A model generated the notes under the pieces. That model worked only from the letters and a program-made list of their open reading frames with translations. It was not told the origin of the DNA and searched no databases. A stretch of DNA of 64,000 nucleotides from Chloroflexota bacterium (GTDB lineage Bacteria; Chloroflexota; Dehalococcoidia; Lucifugimonadales; Lucifugimonadaceae). The stretch covers positions 1 through 64,000 of the forward strand of contig JABMNO010000032.1 in assembly GCA_013204555.1 (NCBI GenBank), read 5' to 3'. Each line of letters opens with the position of its first letter. Position 1 is the first letter of the stretch. A program made the position numbers and the translations under genes. This document shows positions 8,013-17,108 of the stretch, piece by piece.

Positions 8013-8786
8013 TCAGACCGAGTCGACGAGGCCGCGTAGCAGCACGCCAACGCCATAGGCCAGCGAAGCAGCCACGCCGCCCACTGCAAGCGTCTCAAGG
8101 CCTTCGTACCACCATTTCGTGGCGACGAATGTGCTCTTGACTGCGCCCACCAGAAAGAACGCTCCACCGGTTAGGATGGAAGCCCACAGGAACGGTGAGG
8201 GAACATCTCCATCCGTTGCGAGTGCGACGAAATAGACGAGCAGTGGAATTGTTCCAACGAGCAGGAATGCCAGGAATGTAACGAGTCCGGCCTTGCCTGC
8301 CGATTTATGTTCATCCGAGATGTCATGAACTTCATGCATGATCTCGTGCAGCCATGTTTCGCGAGTTGAGGTCACTGTAGCGACTGCGTAATCCAACGCC
8401 TCGCCATCAAATCCCCGAGCTAAGAATATTTGACGAACAGCTTCCCGCGCTCCATCAGGATAAATATCAATGTGGAGAGACGCTGCCACACGGAGAGCGT
8501 CCGCCTGCTGGTGCTCAGCCCGCTGACTGAGGAATACACCAACCCCCATGCTGAAGCCATCAGCCAGCAAGTTTGCCAGCCCAAGGATCACAACAATTCC
8601 AGCGCCAAGATCGGCACCCACGGCACCCGCAACGACGGCGAACGTGGTGATCGAACCATCGATCGCTCCCAGTACGAAATCGCCGAGGTGACTGTGCGAT
8701 GGCCCGTCCTCCAGCCGCTGGCGAATCGCTTCAGGGGAGTGTGAGACTCTTAATTTGTCCAGATCTTCTTCAGAATGGCGGTGCAT
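8013..8786 (-). CDS. VIT1/CCC1-family iron/manganese transporter
   Basis: A 257-residue membrane protein of the vacuolar iron transporter family. The diagnostic first membrane segment reads DFVLGAIDGSITTFAVVAGA, followed by LANLLADGFSMGVG. A soluble, acidic/His-containing helical middle (about residues 85-150, with EIMHEVHD) corresponds to the family's cytosolic metal-binding domain. Three more hydrophobic segments complete the usual five. The likely role is export or detoxification of Fe2+ or Mn2+ by proton exchange. It starts 11 bases after the acetyltransferase upstream, so the two form a minus-strand pair. An iron importer is encoded at 57-61 kb, but the two are not linked. Confidence 0.85.
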   Translation of the reverse strand: MHRHSEEDLDKLRVSHSPEAIRQRLEDGPSHSHLGDFVLGAIDGSITTFAVVAGAVGADLGAGIVVILGLANLLADGFSMGVGVFLSQRAEHQQADALRVAASLHIDIYPDGAREAVRQIFLARGFDGEALDYAVATVTSTRETWLHEIMHEVHDISDEHKSAGKAGLVTFLAFLLVGTIPLLVYFVALATDGDVPSPFLWASILTGGAFFLVGAVKSTFVATKWWYEGLETLAVGGVAASLAYGVGVLLRGLVDSV

Positions 8787-8797
8787 TAATCGCTTTG

Positions 8798-9211
8798 CTA
8801 CAAGTTTTTGGCGAGGGGTTCGATTCGACTATTCGGCCCGTACCCATGATGATGCCAGAACGCGACCGCCTCTGAGGTGTTAATTAAGGCCAGCGCGTAA
8901 ACCCGCGTGGCTCCAAGTCTTCGAAGCTCTTCTTCCACCATCTCAACCAGCCGGGTAGCGACACCCTGCCGCCGATACTGGGGTGCGACCACCAGCCGGT
9001 ACATGTTCGCCCGCCATCCGTCCCACGCACCGATGAGCGAACCGACCAGCGCGTCCCCATCCCAGGCGAGGATAAACAACTGCTGATCGCGTTCCATCCG
9101 CCGCGTCAGTGCCTCGGAGGTGTCAGTCGATCCGTGCTCCCCACCCCGAATCCACAGGTCGAGAACAGCGTCAATATCATCTGCCGTGCATGTTCGATAT
9201 GTGATCGTCAT
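8798..9211 (-). CDS. GNAT-family N-acetyltransferase
   Basis: A 137-residue Gcn5-related acetyltransferase. The acetyl-CoA pyrophosphate-binding loop is visible as VAPQYRRQGVATRLVEMVEE (Q/R-x-x-G-x-A type), preceded by the beta-4 strand RLVV and followed by the C-terminal segment EAVAFWHHHGYGPN, typical of the family. The substrate cannot be predicted. It is the first gene of a two-gene minus-strand unit with the VIT-type transporter. Confidence 0.85.
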   Translation of the reverse strand: MTITYRTCTADDIDAVLDLWIRGGEHGSTDTSEALTRRMERDQQLFILAWDGDALVGSLIGAWDGWRANMYRLVVAPQYRRQGVATRLVEMVEEELRRLGATRVYALALINTSEAVAFWHHHGYGPNSRIEPLAKNL

Positions 9212-9411
9212 ATCGCAAGCTACCTGTATAGGGAGATATCTGCCCCCAACTTATTCTCGGTCGATTCGCGCCACTTGGAAGCCCGATGAGGTGTAGTCCG
9301 AAGTCAATGTTGAACGACCTCGAAGGAATGCCAGAACACGGCTCGCAGCATAACATCGGGGCGGCATAACCCTGATCGCTTGTTCCAACTTCTCCACCCC
9401 GATGACTGCGA

Positions 9412-11766
9412 ATGAAAATCCGAACACCAAAAGCGGCGACTACCGTCGCTGGAATCTTGTTGAAGCCGGCGTTGACGTGGCTGTCTCGCCGTCGCTTGCC
9501 TCAAATGGATGGGAGCATCGAACTCGGCGGATTGCGAGGCGGCGCCGAAATATTTCGAGATGAGTGGGGTGTGCCGCACATCTACGCGGACAACGAGCAC
9601 GATCTCTTCTTTGCACAGGGATTTGCTCACGCCCAGGACCGGCTCTGGCAGATGGAGGTAAACCGGCGAATTGCCTGCGGGAGGGTGAGTGAGTTCATCG
9701 GACCACAGTTGTTAGAGATCGACCGCATAGCTCGCATCCTTGGCTTCAGAAGAACAGCTGAGCAGGACTATGAAAACCTTCCAGACGATGTCCGGCTAAT
9801 TCTTGAGTCGTACGTAGACGGTGTGAATGCAGTCATCGGTGGCTCCGGAGCCGGATTACCTGTCGAATTCACTCTGCTGCGCCGCAAGCCGGAGAGATGG
9901 ACCGTGCTCGACAGTCTTGCTTACGTCCGAATGCTTACGTGGACGATGTCATACGGGTGGACGAACGACCTGATTCAAGCGCGACTTGTTGCGGCGCTGG
10001 GGACTGACGCCGCGAGCGAACTCGGGCTGGAATATCCAGTTGGCCTTCCCACAATCATCGGGGAGCCGCTGGTTGACCACACGGCGGCATCAGACGTTGC
10101 CAGCGGTTTTGTGCCCGGTCGCGGCGGGTCCAACGCCTGGGCCATATCCCCCGACAAGTCCGCCACCGGAAGCGCGCTGCTGGCCAACGATCCCCACCTC
10201 CCGCTGCGTGCCCCTTCGATCTGGTATGAGAATCACCTTGTTGGTGGGAAGTACGAGGTGACGGGCGTCTCGTTCCCCGGTCTTCCCGCCGTAGTAATTG
10301 GTCACAACAGCGATATCGCATGGGGTGTCACGCTTTCGTTTGCAGATGCTGAAACCCTTACGTCAATTGACATTGATCCGGCTGGCAACGGTCCGAGCGA
10401 CTTCGAATTAGTCGAAGAAAGTATCAACGTAAAGGGCAGGACTACCCCGGTGATAGAAAAAGTAATGGTCACCAGAGCCGGGCCAGTGGTCCCTCAGATA
10501 GTTCTCGGGGAGGGCAAGGCGGCCGTAATCAGCGCCAGTTCATTGCGCCCATCTCAAGATGTCACCGGCTTCCTCAGGCTCAACACTGCTGAGAACTGGG
10601 ACGAATTTCGAAATGCATGCGCCGATCTCCGCGGTGCTCACCTGAACATCGTCTACGCGGATACTGAGGGCAACATAGGCGACACAATGACGGGAGGAGT
10701 TCCCGCCCGTGCTCGTGGAGAAGCCAAACCGAGCGTTATCGACGATGCACCCCCGGTCGAGATTCCCGCAGCGGAGCTGCCTCACGTACTCAATCCGTCT
10801 ACCGGGTACGTCGTTAGCGCCAATAATCGGGCCGTCACTGATGACTATCCCTACGAACTGGGGTCCTTGTGGATTCCGGGCTACCGTGCGGCCCGAGTAG
10901 AGGAAATTCTGGTGGACGCGGCACCGATTGAAATTGAACAGTCGATGATGGCCCACTCAGATCTGACCGCCCTCTCAGCAATCGAGTTTCAAAGCCTGCT
11001 CAAAAAGATTGCCGTTACGGAGAGCGATGCCCAATTCGCGTTCAAAGAGATCATGAGTTGGGACGGTGCGGTCACGGCCGAATCCAGGGCCGCGTTGATA
11101 TTTGAAGTGACGAGGAGCGAGTTGGCTGAACGAATACTGGAGCCCGGTCTCCCGTCCGATCTGGCACGGCTCGTGATGGGCAAAGGGCCATACCCTCTGC
11201 TGGCATCTGAAACCGAGTATGTGTCGCACGGCATGACTCTGATCGCGCGATTCCTTTCACTCTCACAAGATTCAGATTCAGAATGGTTGCGTCGGGTGGG
11301 TGATCGCGATGCCACGGTAGAGGAATCGCTGGTGGCAGCGATCGCAACGATCACTCAGATGTTGGGGAATGACCGGTCGAAGTGGACCTGGGGTGCGGTC
11401 CACAGGCTCACTTTCAGGCATGCCCTGGGATCACGCCAGCCGCTGGGAAGAGTCTTCAACCGCGGACCTATCCCAATTGGCGGGAATGCGGATACACCGT
11501 TCCAGGCTTCCTACGAGGCGGGTTCAGAATATTCGGTCACGGCCGCCTCACAGTCCTACCGGCAGATCATCGACATGGGCGACCTTGGCAACTCAAAATC
11601 GATGCACGCTCCGGGACAATCCGGGCATATTGGAAGCGAGCACTACGAAGATCTGGTCCAACCGTGGCTTGCTGGTGAGTACCACCCTATGACGTGGAGT
11701 CGGGATGACGTGGTCAAGTCTGCCCAGCACCGGTTGGCGCTTATTCCGATGGCGTCAGCCGAGTGA
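9412..11766 (+). CDS. Penicillin acylase family protein (Ntn hydrolase, S45)
   Basis: A 784-residue precursor of the penicillin amidase family, which self-cleaves to expose an N-terminal Ser nucleophile. The likely nucleophile is Ser240 in GRGGSNAWAISP, with a spacer peptide before it and the beta-chain motif SALLANDPHL after it. The alpha-chain hallmark WGVPHIYADNEHDLFFAQGF is at about residues 52-71, and the conserved AHAQDRLWQME follows. Such enzymes hydrolyse amide bonds of N-acylated compounds such as acyl-homoserine lactones, cyclic lipopeptides or beta-lactams; the natural substrate here is unknown. The N-terminus has a short hydrophobic stretch after basic residues (residues 8-24), which could be a signal or anchor. 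It is monocistronic and convergent with the next gene, with a single base between stops. Confidence 0.88.
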   Translation: MKIRTPKAATTVAGILLKPALTWLSRRRLPQMDGSIELGGLRGGAEIFRDEWGVPHIYADNEHDLFFAQGFAHAQDRLWQMEVNRRIACGRVSEFIGPQLLEIDRIARILGFRRTAEQDYENLPDDVRLILESYVDGVNAVIGGSGAGLPVEFTLLRRKPERWTVLDSLAYVRMLTWTMSYGWTNDLIQARLVAALGTDAASELGLEYPVGLPTIIGEPLVDHTAASDVASGFVPGRGGSNAWAISPDKSATGSALLANDPHLPLRAPSIWYENHLVGGKYEVTGVSFPGLPAVVIGHNSDIAWGVTLSFADAETLTSIDIDPAGNGPSDFELVEESINVKGRTTPVIEKVMVTRAGPVVPQIVLGEGKAAVISASSLRPSQDVTGFLRLNTAENWDEFRNACADLRGAHLNIVYADTEGNIGDTMTGGVPARARGEAKPSVIDDAPPVEIPAAELPHVLNPSTGYVVSANNRAVTDDYPYELGSLWIPGYRAARVEEILVDAAPIEIEQSMMAHSDLTALSAIEFQSLLKKIAVTESDAQFAFKEIMSWDGAVTAESRAALIFEVTRSELAERILEPGLPSDLARLVMGKGPYPLLASETEYVSHGMTLIARFLSLSQDSDSEWLRRVGDRDATVEESLVAAIATITQMLGNDRSKWTWGAVHRLTFRHALGSRQPLGRVFNRGPIPIGGNADTPFQASYEAGSEYSVTAASQSYRQIIDMGDLGNSKSMHAPGQSGHIGSEHYEDLVQPWLAGEYHPMTWSRDDVVKSAQHRLALIPMASAE

Positions 11767-11767
11767 G

Positions 11768-12433
11768 CTAGTTCGTTGCTCCGGATATTTGTCCGCCGGT
11801 ATCGAAATGGCTCCCGGCTGGAGCGTCAGTGTTTGCAACCGCTTCAGCGTGATCTGTCAGCCAGTCGTCCCGCGATATCTCCATCAACAGGAACTCATAA
11901 CCGTCTTTACTGACCGGGCGGATGTCTTTGAATCCGGACTTCTTGAACGCGGACTGGGCCCGATCATTCCAAGAAAGAGTGTGAAGATAGACGCGCTCTA
12001 TGCCGGTGTCCAGGAAGATGTGCTTCAGTACCGTCTCCAACACGTCAGTCCCGTACCCGAGCCCCCAGTACTCCTTGATACCGATCATGATCCCGAGTTC
12101 AGCCTGGCGCTTGCGTTCATCAACGTCGTAGTACATGACGTTGCCAATGTGCTCGCCTTCGAGGGTATCGATCGCGAGGCGGACGGACCATGGTGAAGGG
12201 AACTCCAGTTCATCCCTGAAGTACCGGGTGTACTCATCCAGCGTCAGCCGTAACGGGGTAGTCGCGTCGAGTCTCGCAAGTTCAGGATCTACACGCCACT
12301 CAAAATCGACAACGGCGTCTTCGATCCGTTTTTCGCGCAGCACGATCTGCCGACCAGGGAGCAGAAGGTTACGTTCTTCCGGTCTCTCTGCTCTGGGCCA
12401 GGGCAATAGCCTTTTCCAAGATTCGCGATTCAT
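11768..12433 (-). CDS. GNAT acetyltransferase, RimJ/RimL type
   Basis: A 221-residue acetyltransferase of the RimJ/RimL subclass: RQIVLREKRIED at the start of the fold, then GNVMYYDVDERKRQAELGIM, the acetyl-CoA loop KEYWGLGYGTDVLETVLKH, and WNDRAQSAFKKSGF near the end. Members acetylate N-terminal amines of ribosomal proteins, or amino acids or antibiotics; the target is not predictable. The ATG start used here overlaps the end of the upstream Nudix gene by 65 bases. The first ~20 residues (to about LLLPGRQ) precede the fold, so a later non-ATG start is possible. The two genes probably form one transcript. Confidence 0.83.
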   Translation of the reverse strand: MNRESWKRLLPWPRAERPEERNLLLPGRQIVLREKRIEDAVVDFEWRVDPELARLDATTPLRLTLDEYTRYFRDELEFPSPWSVRLAIDTLEGEHIGNVMYYDVDERKRQAELGIMIGIKEYWGLGYGTDVLETVLKHIFLDTGIERVYLHTLSWNDRAQSAFKKSGFKDIRPVSKDGYEFLLMEISRDDWLTDHAEAVANTDAPAGSHFDTGGQISGATN

Positions 12434-12815
12434 TCTCGAATGTCAGGTTCCCTGCAGCCTCACGAACATCTCGCCAGACCACGACATCAAATTCCTCATC
12501 ATGTAGGTCAAGATCGCCGCCTTTAACCTCCATCAAGTAGTAGGAGACACTCTTATCGTATCGGGTTTCAGTGGAATCGCGAAAAAACGAGTAGCTGATC
12601 TCCCCCACCCGATCGAGAATTTGTGTCTCAAGACCGGTTTCTTCCTGGACCTCACGCAGGGCCGTCTCTTCCGGCGTTTCACCGGGATCAGGCGTCCCTT
12701 TGGGTAGTTGCCAGGTTCCAGAGATCGTGCGACCACACATTACGACGTCATAACCGCCGTTTTCACCGGTCCGTAACACTACCCCGCCGTGTGAGATTGC
12801 TGTTCTTGTTTGCAT
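12369..12815 (-). CDS. Nudix hydrolase
   Basis: The complete Nudix box is visible as G-x5-E-x7-REVQEETGL (starting GTPDPGETPEETALREVQEE), with the flanking segment TISGTWQLPKG that is common in MutT/Ap4A-type members. The enzyme should hydrolyse a nucleoside diphosphate linked to another group, using Mg2+ bound by the box glutamates. I take the ATG at 12815 (MQTRTAISHGGVV), because Nudix proteins usually begin directly with this first strand. An in-frame ATG at 12887 would add 24 residues without recognisable fold. Neither has a strong ribosome-binding site. Its 3' end overlaps the acetyltransferase gene. Confidence 0.85.
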   Translation of the reverse strand: MQTRTAISHGGVVLRTGENGGYDVVMCGRTISGTWQLPKGTPDPGETPEETALREVQEETGLETQILDRVGEISYSFFRDSTETRYDKSVSYYLMEVKGGDLDLHDEEFDVVVWRDVREAAGNLTFENESRILEKAIALAQSRETGRT

Positions 12816-12972
12816 CGTGGCTGCACTGTCGTTGTGAATCCAACTAGGAATTCTATGAAATGACGTAGAAAATCCCAGTCTATTCATTTGTGGTTTTTAT
12901 CACAATCGGTTCGCTGAGTTTCAGACCCGTCTGATTGCCGCCAATTGGCCTTGGAGTTGGTACGAATTCCGG

Positions 12973-13002
12973 TTGACACCACTTTGTGGCGAAACCGATA
13001 AT
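12973..13002 (+). promoter_or_regulatory. Sigma-70-like promoter of the 2-oxoacid oxidoreductase operon
   Basis: TTGACA at 12973-12978 and GATAAT at 12997-13002 are 18 bases apart, close to the bacterial consensus. Transcription would start near 13009, leaving a 5' leader of about 300 bases before the korA start at 13311. The leader contains a possible 45-codon upstream reading frame (13211-13348) but no terminator-like hairpin that I can see. The rest of the 12816-13310 gap shows no gene. Confidence 0.7.
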
Positions 13003-13310
13003 TTACTCTTACGGCTTTGACCAAACTTTCCGCCGCGTCCACTGATCCATCAGAACGGGTGCGGAATGATTCCCTCGCGGAACGCGTTAGAAGACTAACT
13101 ACATAAATACGTCAGCATCTGAAATGAGCAGCTGGCGTACTCACGCGGGACTTGATCTAAGCTGAAATGAAATTGAACATCTAAAATATTGATTCCATCA
13201 GACCTGAAACATGGTCTCTCTGGATAGAGAAGATGTAACGGTGGCCAACGACAGCAATGTCCATATTGGCCTCCCAGCGCATCTGATCGATAAGAGTGTT
13301 GGAGGAACGA

Positions 13311-15020
13311 TTGGAAAAGCGCGATTTCGTAGTCCGGTTTGCCGGTGAGGCAAACGTTGTTACAGCAACAGAGGCCCTCGCTAGTGCTGCTGCCAGCGCC
13401 GGATACTACGTTTATACGTTCGCTACCTTTCCCTCACAGATTCTTGGCGGGCCAATTTGGACCCAGGTTCGGATCTCCACCGTTCCCGTATTTGGCCAGG
13501 GTGACTATCCGGACCTTCTGGTCGCGTTCAACAAATACGGATATGACACCCACCACGTGGAGCTTCGCCCCGGTGGAGTGACGATCTATAACTCCAAAGA
13601 GTTCGACCTTCCCGAGGATGGTCTGAATTTCGGTATCGATGTTGAGGCGTTGGCCAAGGAAGTGGGAAACCCTCGGGCGACCAACTTCGTTACCGTCGGC
13701 GCGATCTCCCAGGAGATCGGTTTTTCGCTGGATGATGTAAAGGCTTTCAACAAAACGAAGTACTCAAGAGGCCGCGACAGCGACGCTCAGATCATTGAGT
13801 CCAACAATGCGGCGCTGGAACTTGGAGCGCATGCCGCTCGTGATAGCGGCATCTCAATTGAGAGCATTGCTGCCGCTATTCCACCTGACTATGAACAGGT
13901 CATGGTGGAGAGTAGCGACATGATTGGCCTTGGAGCGATGGCGGCGGGACTTGATTACTACGTTGGTTACCCAATCTCACCCGCCACCAAGATACTCATC
14001 TGGATGGAATCCAGGATGGTGGGAGAGAACAGATTTGTACACCAGACCTCATCTGAAATCGAATCCATCAACACCCTCATAGGAGCCGGATTCGCTGGCA
14101 AGAAGGTAATGACGGCGACTTCTGGACCGGGGTTGTCGTTGATGAGCGAAGGCCTCGGCCTCGCCTGGATGGCTGAGATACCAATGGTGGTCGTCAACGT
14201 ACAGCGTGGCGGCCCGGCTACGGGCCTGCCAACCAAGACGGAGCAGTCTGACCTGTTCACCTGCATCCACCCGGCTCATGGCGACGTGAGAATGCCGGTC
14301 ATCGCACCTGGCGACCTTGAGGAATGCCTCTTTGGATCTGCCAAAGCCGTCAACTGGGCCGAACGGTACCAGGGTCCGGTAATTCTGTTGAGCGAAATGG
14401 TTCTTTCCGAACGCACACAGAACATCAAGAAACCCGATCTTTCAAAGATCGTAGTTGAGGAGCGAAAGGTCTATACAGGCGATAATGGCTACCACCGCTA
14501 CGCATCGGAAGAGCTATCAGCCATGCCGATCCCGGGCGGCCCCGGCGCCTATGTTGCCAACGGCAGCGAGCACGATGAGTTCGGCGATACGACCCACCTG
14601 GCTTCTGTACATGTCCACGGCACCCATCGCCGTTTTGGAAAGCTCAGCCTGCTGAACGACGGCACGTATGAAGAGTTCAACCCTGAGGCATCGATAACCA
14701 TGATGCCGTGGGGCGGAACGAAGGGACCTGCTCGAGAAGCGTTCGAGATTCTCAGGGAACGCGGAGTTGATATCGGCTGGTTCTACACCATGTTCTTACA
14801 TCCGTTGCCGGACGGAGCGCTGGGCATTTTGAAATCTAAGGACCTGGTCATCGTTCCTGAGCTCAACTACCAGGGTCAGTGGTCTGCACTGCTCCGGATG
14901 GACAGGGTCAAAGCCGAGTCGATCACTCAATACACCGGACTCCCGTTCAAAGCAGGCCTGCTTGCGGACCGGATTGAAACCATGGTTCTGCAACACCAGG
15001 AGGGGAAAATCCTCGCATGA
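13311..15020 (+). CDS. 2-oxoacid:ferredoxin oxidoreductase, fused gamma-alpha subunit
   Basis: Large subunit of a two-subunit 2-oxoacid:acceptor oxidoreductase of the KorAB type, oxidising a 2-oxoacid plus CoA to acyl-CoA and CO2 with reduction of ferredoxin. The N-terminal ~190 residues are the gamma domain (VVRFAGEANVVTATEALA, then GYYVYTFATFPSQILGGP). The remainder is the alpha/pyrimidine-binding region (YYVGYPISPATKILIWMES, ATSGPGLSLMSEGLGLAW, VNVQRGGPATGLPTKTEQSD). I place the start at TTG 13311, because GGAGG at 13301-13305 lies five bases upstream. An in-frame GTG at 13296 has no such site. The substrate (2-oxoglutarate or pyruvate) cannot be fixed by eye. It overlaps the beta subunit by four bases. 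Confidence 0.9.
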   Translation: MEKRDFVVRFAGEANVVTATEALASAAASAGYYVYTFATFPSQILGGPIWTQVRISTVPVFGQGDYPDLLVAFNKYGYDTHHVELRPGGVTIYNSKEFDLPEDGLNFGIDVEALAKEVGNPRATNFVTVGAISQEIGFSLDDVKAFNKTKYSRGRDSDAQIIESNNAALELGAHAARDSGISIESIAAAIPPDYEQVMVESSDMIGLGAMAAGLDYYVGYPISPATKILIWMESRMVGENRFVHQTSSEIESINTLIGAGFAGKKVMTATSGPGLSLMSEGLGLAWMAEIPMVVVNVQRGGPATGLPTKTEQSDLFTCIHPAHGDVRMPVIAPGDLEECLFGSAKAVNWAERYQGPVILLSEMVLSERTQNIKKPDLSKIVVEERKVYTGDNGYHRYASEELSAMPIPGGPGAYVANGSEHDEFGDTTHLASVHVHGTHRRFGKLSLLNDGTYEEFNPEASITMMPWGGTKGPAREAFEILRERGVDIGWFYTMFLHPLPDGALGILKSKDLVIVPELNYQGQWSALLRMDRVKAESITQYTGLPFKAGLLADRIETMVLQHQEGKILA

Positions 15021-15886
15021 CGACCAAGAATTCAAACTACGATTTCAAATGGTGCCCGGGTTGCGGTGATTTCGGTGTGCGACGCGCCATCGAGTTCGCT
15101 CTGGGGGGCCGGAACGAAAAGCACGAGACCCGGATGCAGGACAACGTGATAGTTGCCGGCATTGGCTGCTCGGGGAACCTTGTTCACCTGCTGGAATCCG
15201 ATGAACAGCCATTTGGTATTCACGGCATACATGGCCGAACGTTGCCGATTGCGCTGGGTGTGAAATCTGGATCACCAAACTCCAACGTGATTATTGTTGC
15301 TGGCGACGGCGACTTTCTCAGCATAGGCATGGAACATATCGGTCCACAGGCTCAACGCAACCTGGATGTGACCGCTGTCATCATGGACAACGGCGTCTAC
15401 GGCCTCACCAAGGGTCAGGGCTCTCCCACAACTAAGTTTGGGACGGTTACCAGTTCCACTCCGTTTGGCAAGATTGAGGCGGCGCTCAACCCGCTCTCGT
15501 TCTACCTTGAGATTGGCGTCTCATTTATTGCTTCCCACTATTCAAGTAAGCCACGTGAGCTCGCTGCCCTCATTGAGACGGCCATGGAGCACAAGGGCTT
15601 CTCCATCGTGCACGTACAGTCGCCATGCACCACATATAACGACACCTATGAGCAGCTAAAGGGCAATAAGCGGAAGGGCATTGATCCGGGAATCATCGAC
15701 CTTCCGGAAGGCTACGATCCGTCTGATCGAGCGCAGGCGATGGCCATCATTGCAGATGGCCGCGTGCCTCTTGGAGTCATTTACAAGGAAGATCGACCGA
15801 CACTCAACGATCAGTACGTGTCGCTAACGGGTCGGGCTCCAGCGACCTCGTCACCTGACAAGATACTGGCGTCCTACGCGATTTGA
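15017..15886 (+). CDS. 2-oxoacid:ferredoxin oxidoreductase, beta (TPP) subunit
   Basis: Thiamine-diphosphate-binding subunit of 289 residues. FKWCPGCGDFGVRRAIEFAL near the N-terminus is the family's Cys-containing start. The TPP/Mg signature is GDGDFLSIGMEHIGPQAQRN, followed by VIMDNGVYGLTKGQGSPT with the conserved NxxYGxTxGQ pattern. It is translationally coupled to the gamma-alpha subunit through an ATGA overlap (15017-15020). Only two genes are present and there is no separate ferredoxin-like delta subunit, so electrons presumably go to an external ferredoxin. A strong hairpin terminator follows 26 bases after the stop. Confidence 0.92.
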   Translation: MTTKNSNYDFKWCPGCGDFGVRRAIEFALGGRNEKHETRMQDNVIVAGIGCSGNLVHLLESDEQPFGIHGIHGRTLPIALGVKSGSPNSNVIIVAGDGDFLSIGMEHIGPQAQRNLDVTAVIMDNGVYGLTKGQGSPTTKFGTVTSSTPFGKIEAALNPLSFYLEIGVSFIASHYSSKPRELAALIETAMEHKGFSIVHVQSPCTTYNDTYEQLKGNKRKGIDPGIIDLPEGYDPSDRAQAMAIIADGRVPLGVIYKEDRPTLNDQYVSLTGRAPATSSPDKILASYAI

Positions 15887-15911
15887 TCGCTTCGAAGAAA
15901 GTTGCTCTTAT

Positions 15912-15942
15912 AAAAAGGCCCGCCGATTTGGCGGGCCTTTTA
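15912..15942. terminator. Bidirectional intrinsic terminator
   Basis: The stem AAAAGGCCCGCC/GGCGGGCCTTTT has a GATTT loop. A/T runs on both sides let it serve the 2-oxoacid oxidoreductase operon on the plus strand and the sigma factor gene on the minus strand. Confidence 0.9.
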
Positions 15943-15967
15943 GCGTGGCGATATGTGGAGCAGCGGG

Positions 15968-16531
15968 TCAGGAAGATCGCTGATTGATGTAGTCAGCCAG
16001 GATGTTTCGCAGCGTCACACGGCCGCGGTGAAGCCGGGCCTTGAGCGCTGAGACTGATATCTCAAGGACATCGGCCGCCTCTTCGTTGGTGAGGCCCTGC
16101 ACATCCCGGAGCACTACGGCCGACTTCAAATCTTCAGGAAGTTGCTCGATGCCCTTTTGAATCTCCATCGAAAGCTCGTTATTTAGAGCTGTCTTATCGG
16201 GGGCGTCCGCCCAGTCTGCGCGATCGATCTTCTGGTAGACCTCAAGTGGATCCTGAGCGATCTCTTTCTTGTGGCTGTTTTTTCGAAGCCGCATTAGCGC
16301 TGCATTTGTAGCGATGCGGTAGAGCCAGGTTGTTACCTGTGCCTCACCTCGAAAGCGGGCACGAGCTCTGTAGGCAGAAAGGAAGGTGTCCTGCACGACT
16401 TCCTGAGCATCATCCGGGTTCCCCATCATGCGGTAGGCAACGTTGTAAACGAAGCTGGAATGCTCCGTGACGATCTTCTCGAAAAGCTCGTCGGTCAGTT
16501 CCGCTACATTTTCCGTACCGCTAGATGTCAT
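15968..16531 (-). CDS. ECF RNA polymerase sigma factor (RpoE-like)
   Basis: A two-domain extracytoplasmic-function sigma factor. Region 2 includes FVYNVAYRMMGNPDDAQEVV and QDTFLSAYRARARFRGEA, then TTWLYRIATNAALMRLRK. Region 4 includes IEQLPEDLKSAVVLRDVQGL followed by the helix-turn-helix EEAADVLEISVSALKARLHR. I choose the ATG at 16531, because the 18 residues added by an ATG at 16585 lie ahead of any sigma fold. Divergent to it, 270 bases away, is a small zinc-finger protein that may be its anti-sigma factor. The nearest minus-strand neighbours downstream belong to another unit across the terminator. Target promoters are unknown. Confidence 0.9.
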   Translation of the reverse strand: MTSSGTENVAELTDELFEKIVTEHSSFVYNVAYRMMGNPDDAQEVVQDTFLSAYRARARFRGEAQVTTWLYRIATNAALMRLRKNSHKKEIAQDPLEVYQKIDRADWADAPDKTALNNELSMEIQKGIEQLPEDLKSAVVLRDVQGLTNEEAADVLEISVSALKARLHRGRVTLRNILADYINQRSS

Positions 16532-16802
16532 CGAAAACTGGGGACCTTTGGGGTGCTGATCTAATGAGTGGGCGACACAGCCCATTGCTCAACAGGGACA
16601 TACATAATAGCCGCTCTCATCTGGTACGCACAGAGCGCCATTTCAGCCCGGTCACCGCGGACACGGATTGAACCGACTGATCGGGCCGATGCATCAAAAA
16701 AGGCGTTGGATAAGCTTCTACTTCAAATGTACGGAGCTTTGCGACTGTGATAGAAACTACGAAGGGCCGAATGGCTCACTCGTCATAAGAGGCACATGCA
16801 TA

Positions 16803-17084
16803 GTGGTTTCAAGATTTTTCAAACGTGGCGGCAAAGATGATCACAGTGATCGGGCACGAGCGATCTGTGATGAGTTGCGAGCGAGCGGATCAGACCTGAT
16901 TGACGGAGAATGTGATGAAGAGCTTGTCCGGAAGCTTGAAGCTCACCTCGCAGAGTGCACAGATTGTGATGGCTGGACCGAGTCTCTGCGCTCAACTATC
17001 GAGCTTCTCAAGAGCGTACCCAAACAGACCCCGCCCGATGAGATCATGGCAAGAATCCGGGAAGCAACTACTCAGAGCAAATAG
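16803..17084 (+). CDS. Putative zinc-finger (zf-HC2-like) anti-sigma factor
   Basis: A small soluble protein of 93 residues whose centre reads ELVRKLEAHLAECTDCDGWT. The H-x3-C-x2-C arrangement is the zinc-binding core of ZAS-type anti-sigma factors (zf-HC2), and the preceding Cys may be the fourth ligand. No membrane segment is present, so it would be a cytoplasmic anti-sigma factor or sensor. I choose the GTG at 16803, with AAGAGG at 16787-16792 ten bases upstream; an in-frame ATG at 16668 would add 45 residues of no recognisable fold. It is transcribed away from the ECF sigma gene. A terminator follows 24 bases after the stop. Confidence 0.65.
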   Translation: MVSRFFKRGGKDDHSDRARAICDELRASGSDLIDGECDEELVRKLEAHLAECTDCDGWTESLRSTIELLKSVPKQTPPDEIMARIREATTQSK

Positions 17085-17108
17085 CCTCCTCGTAGATATT
17101 AAAATCAG

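Noticed and set aside
9412-11766. Penicillin acylase as an antibiotic-resistance gene
   Set aside because: The family acts on many N-acyl compounds, and there is no resistance context; only the family is supported.
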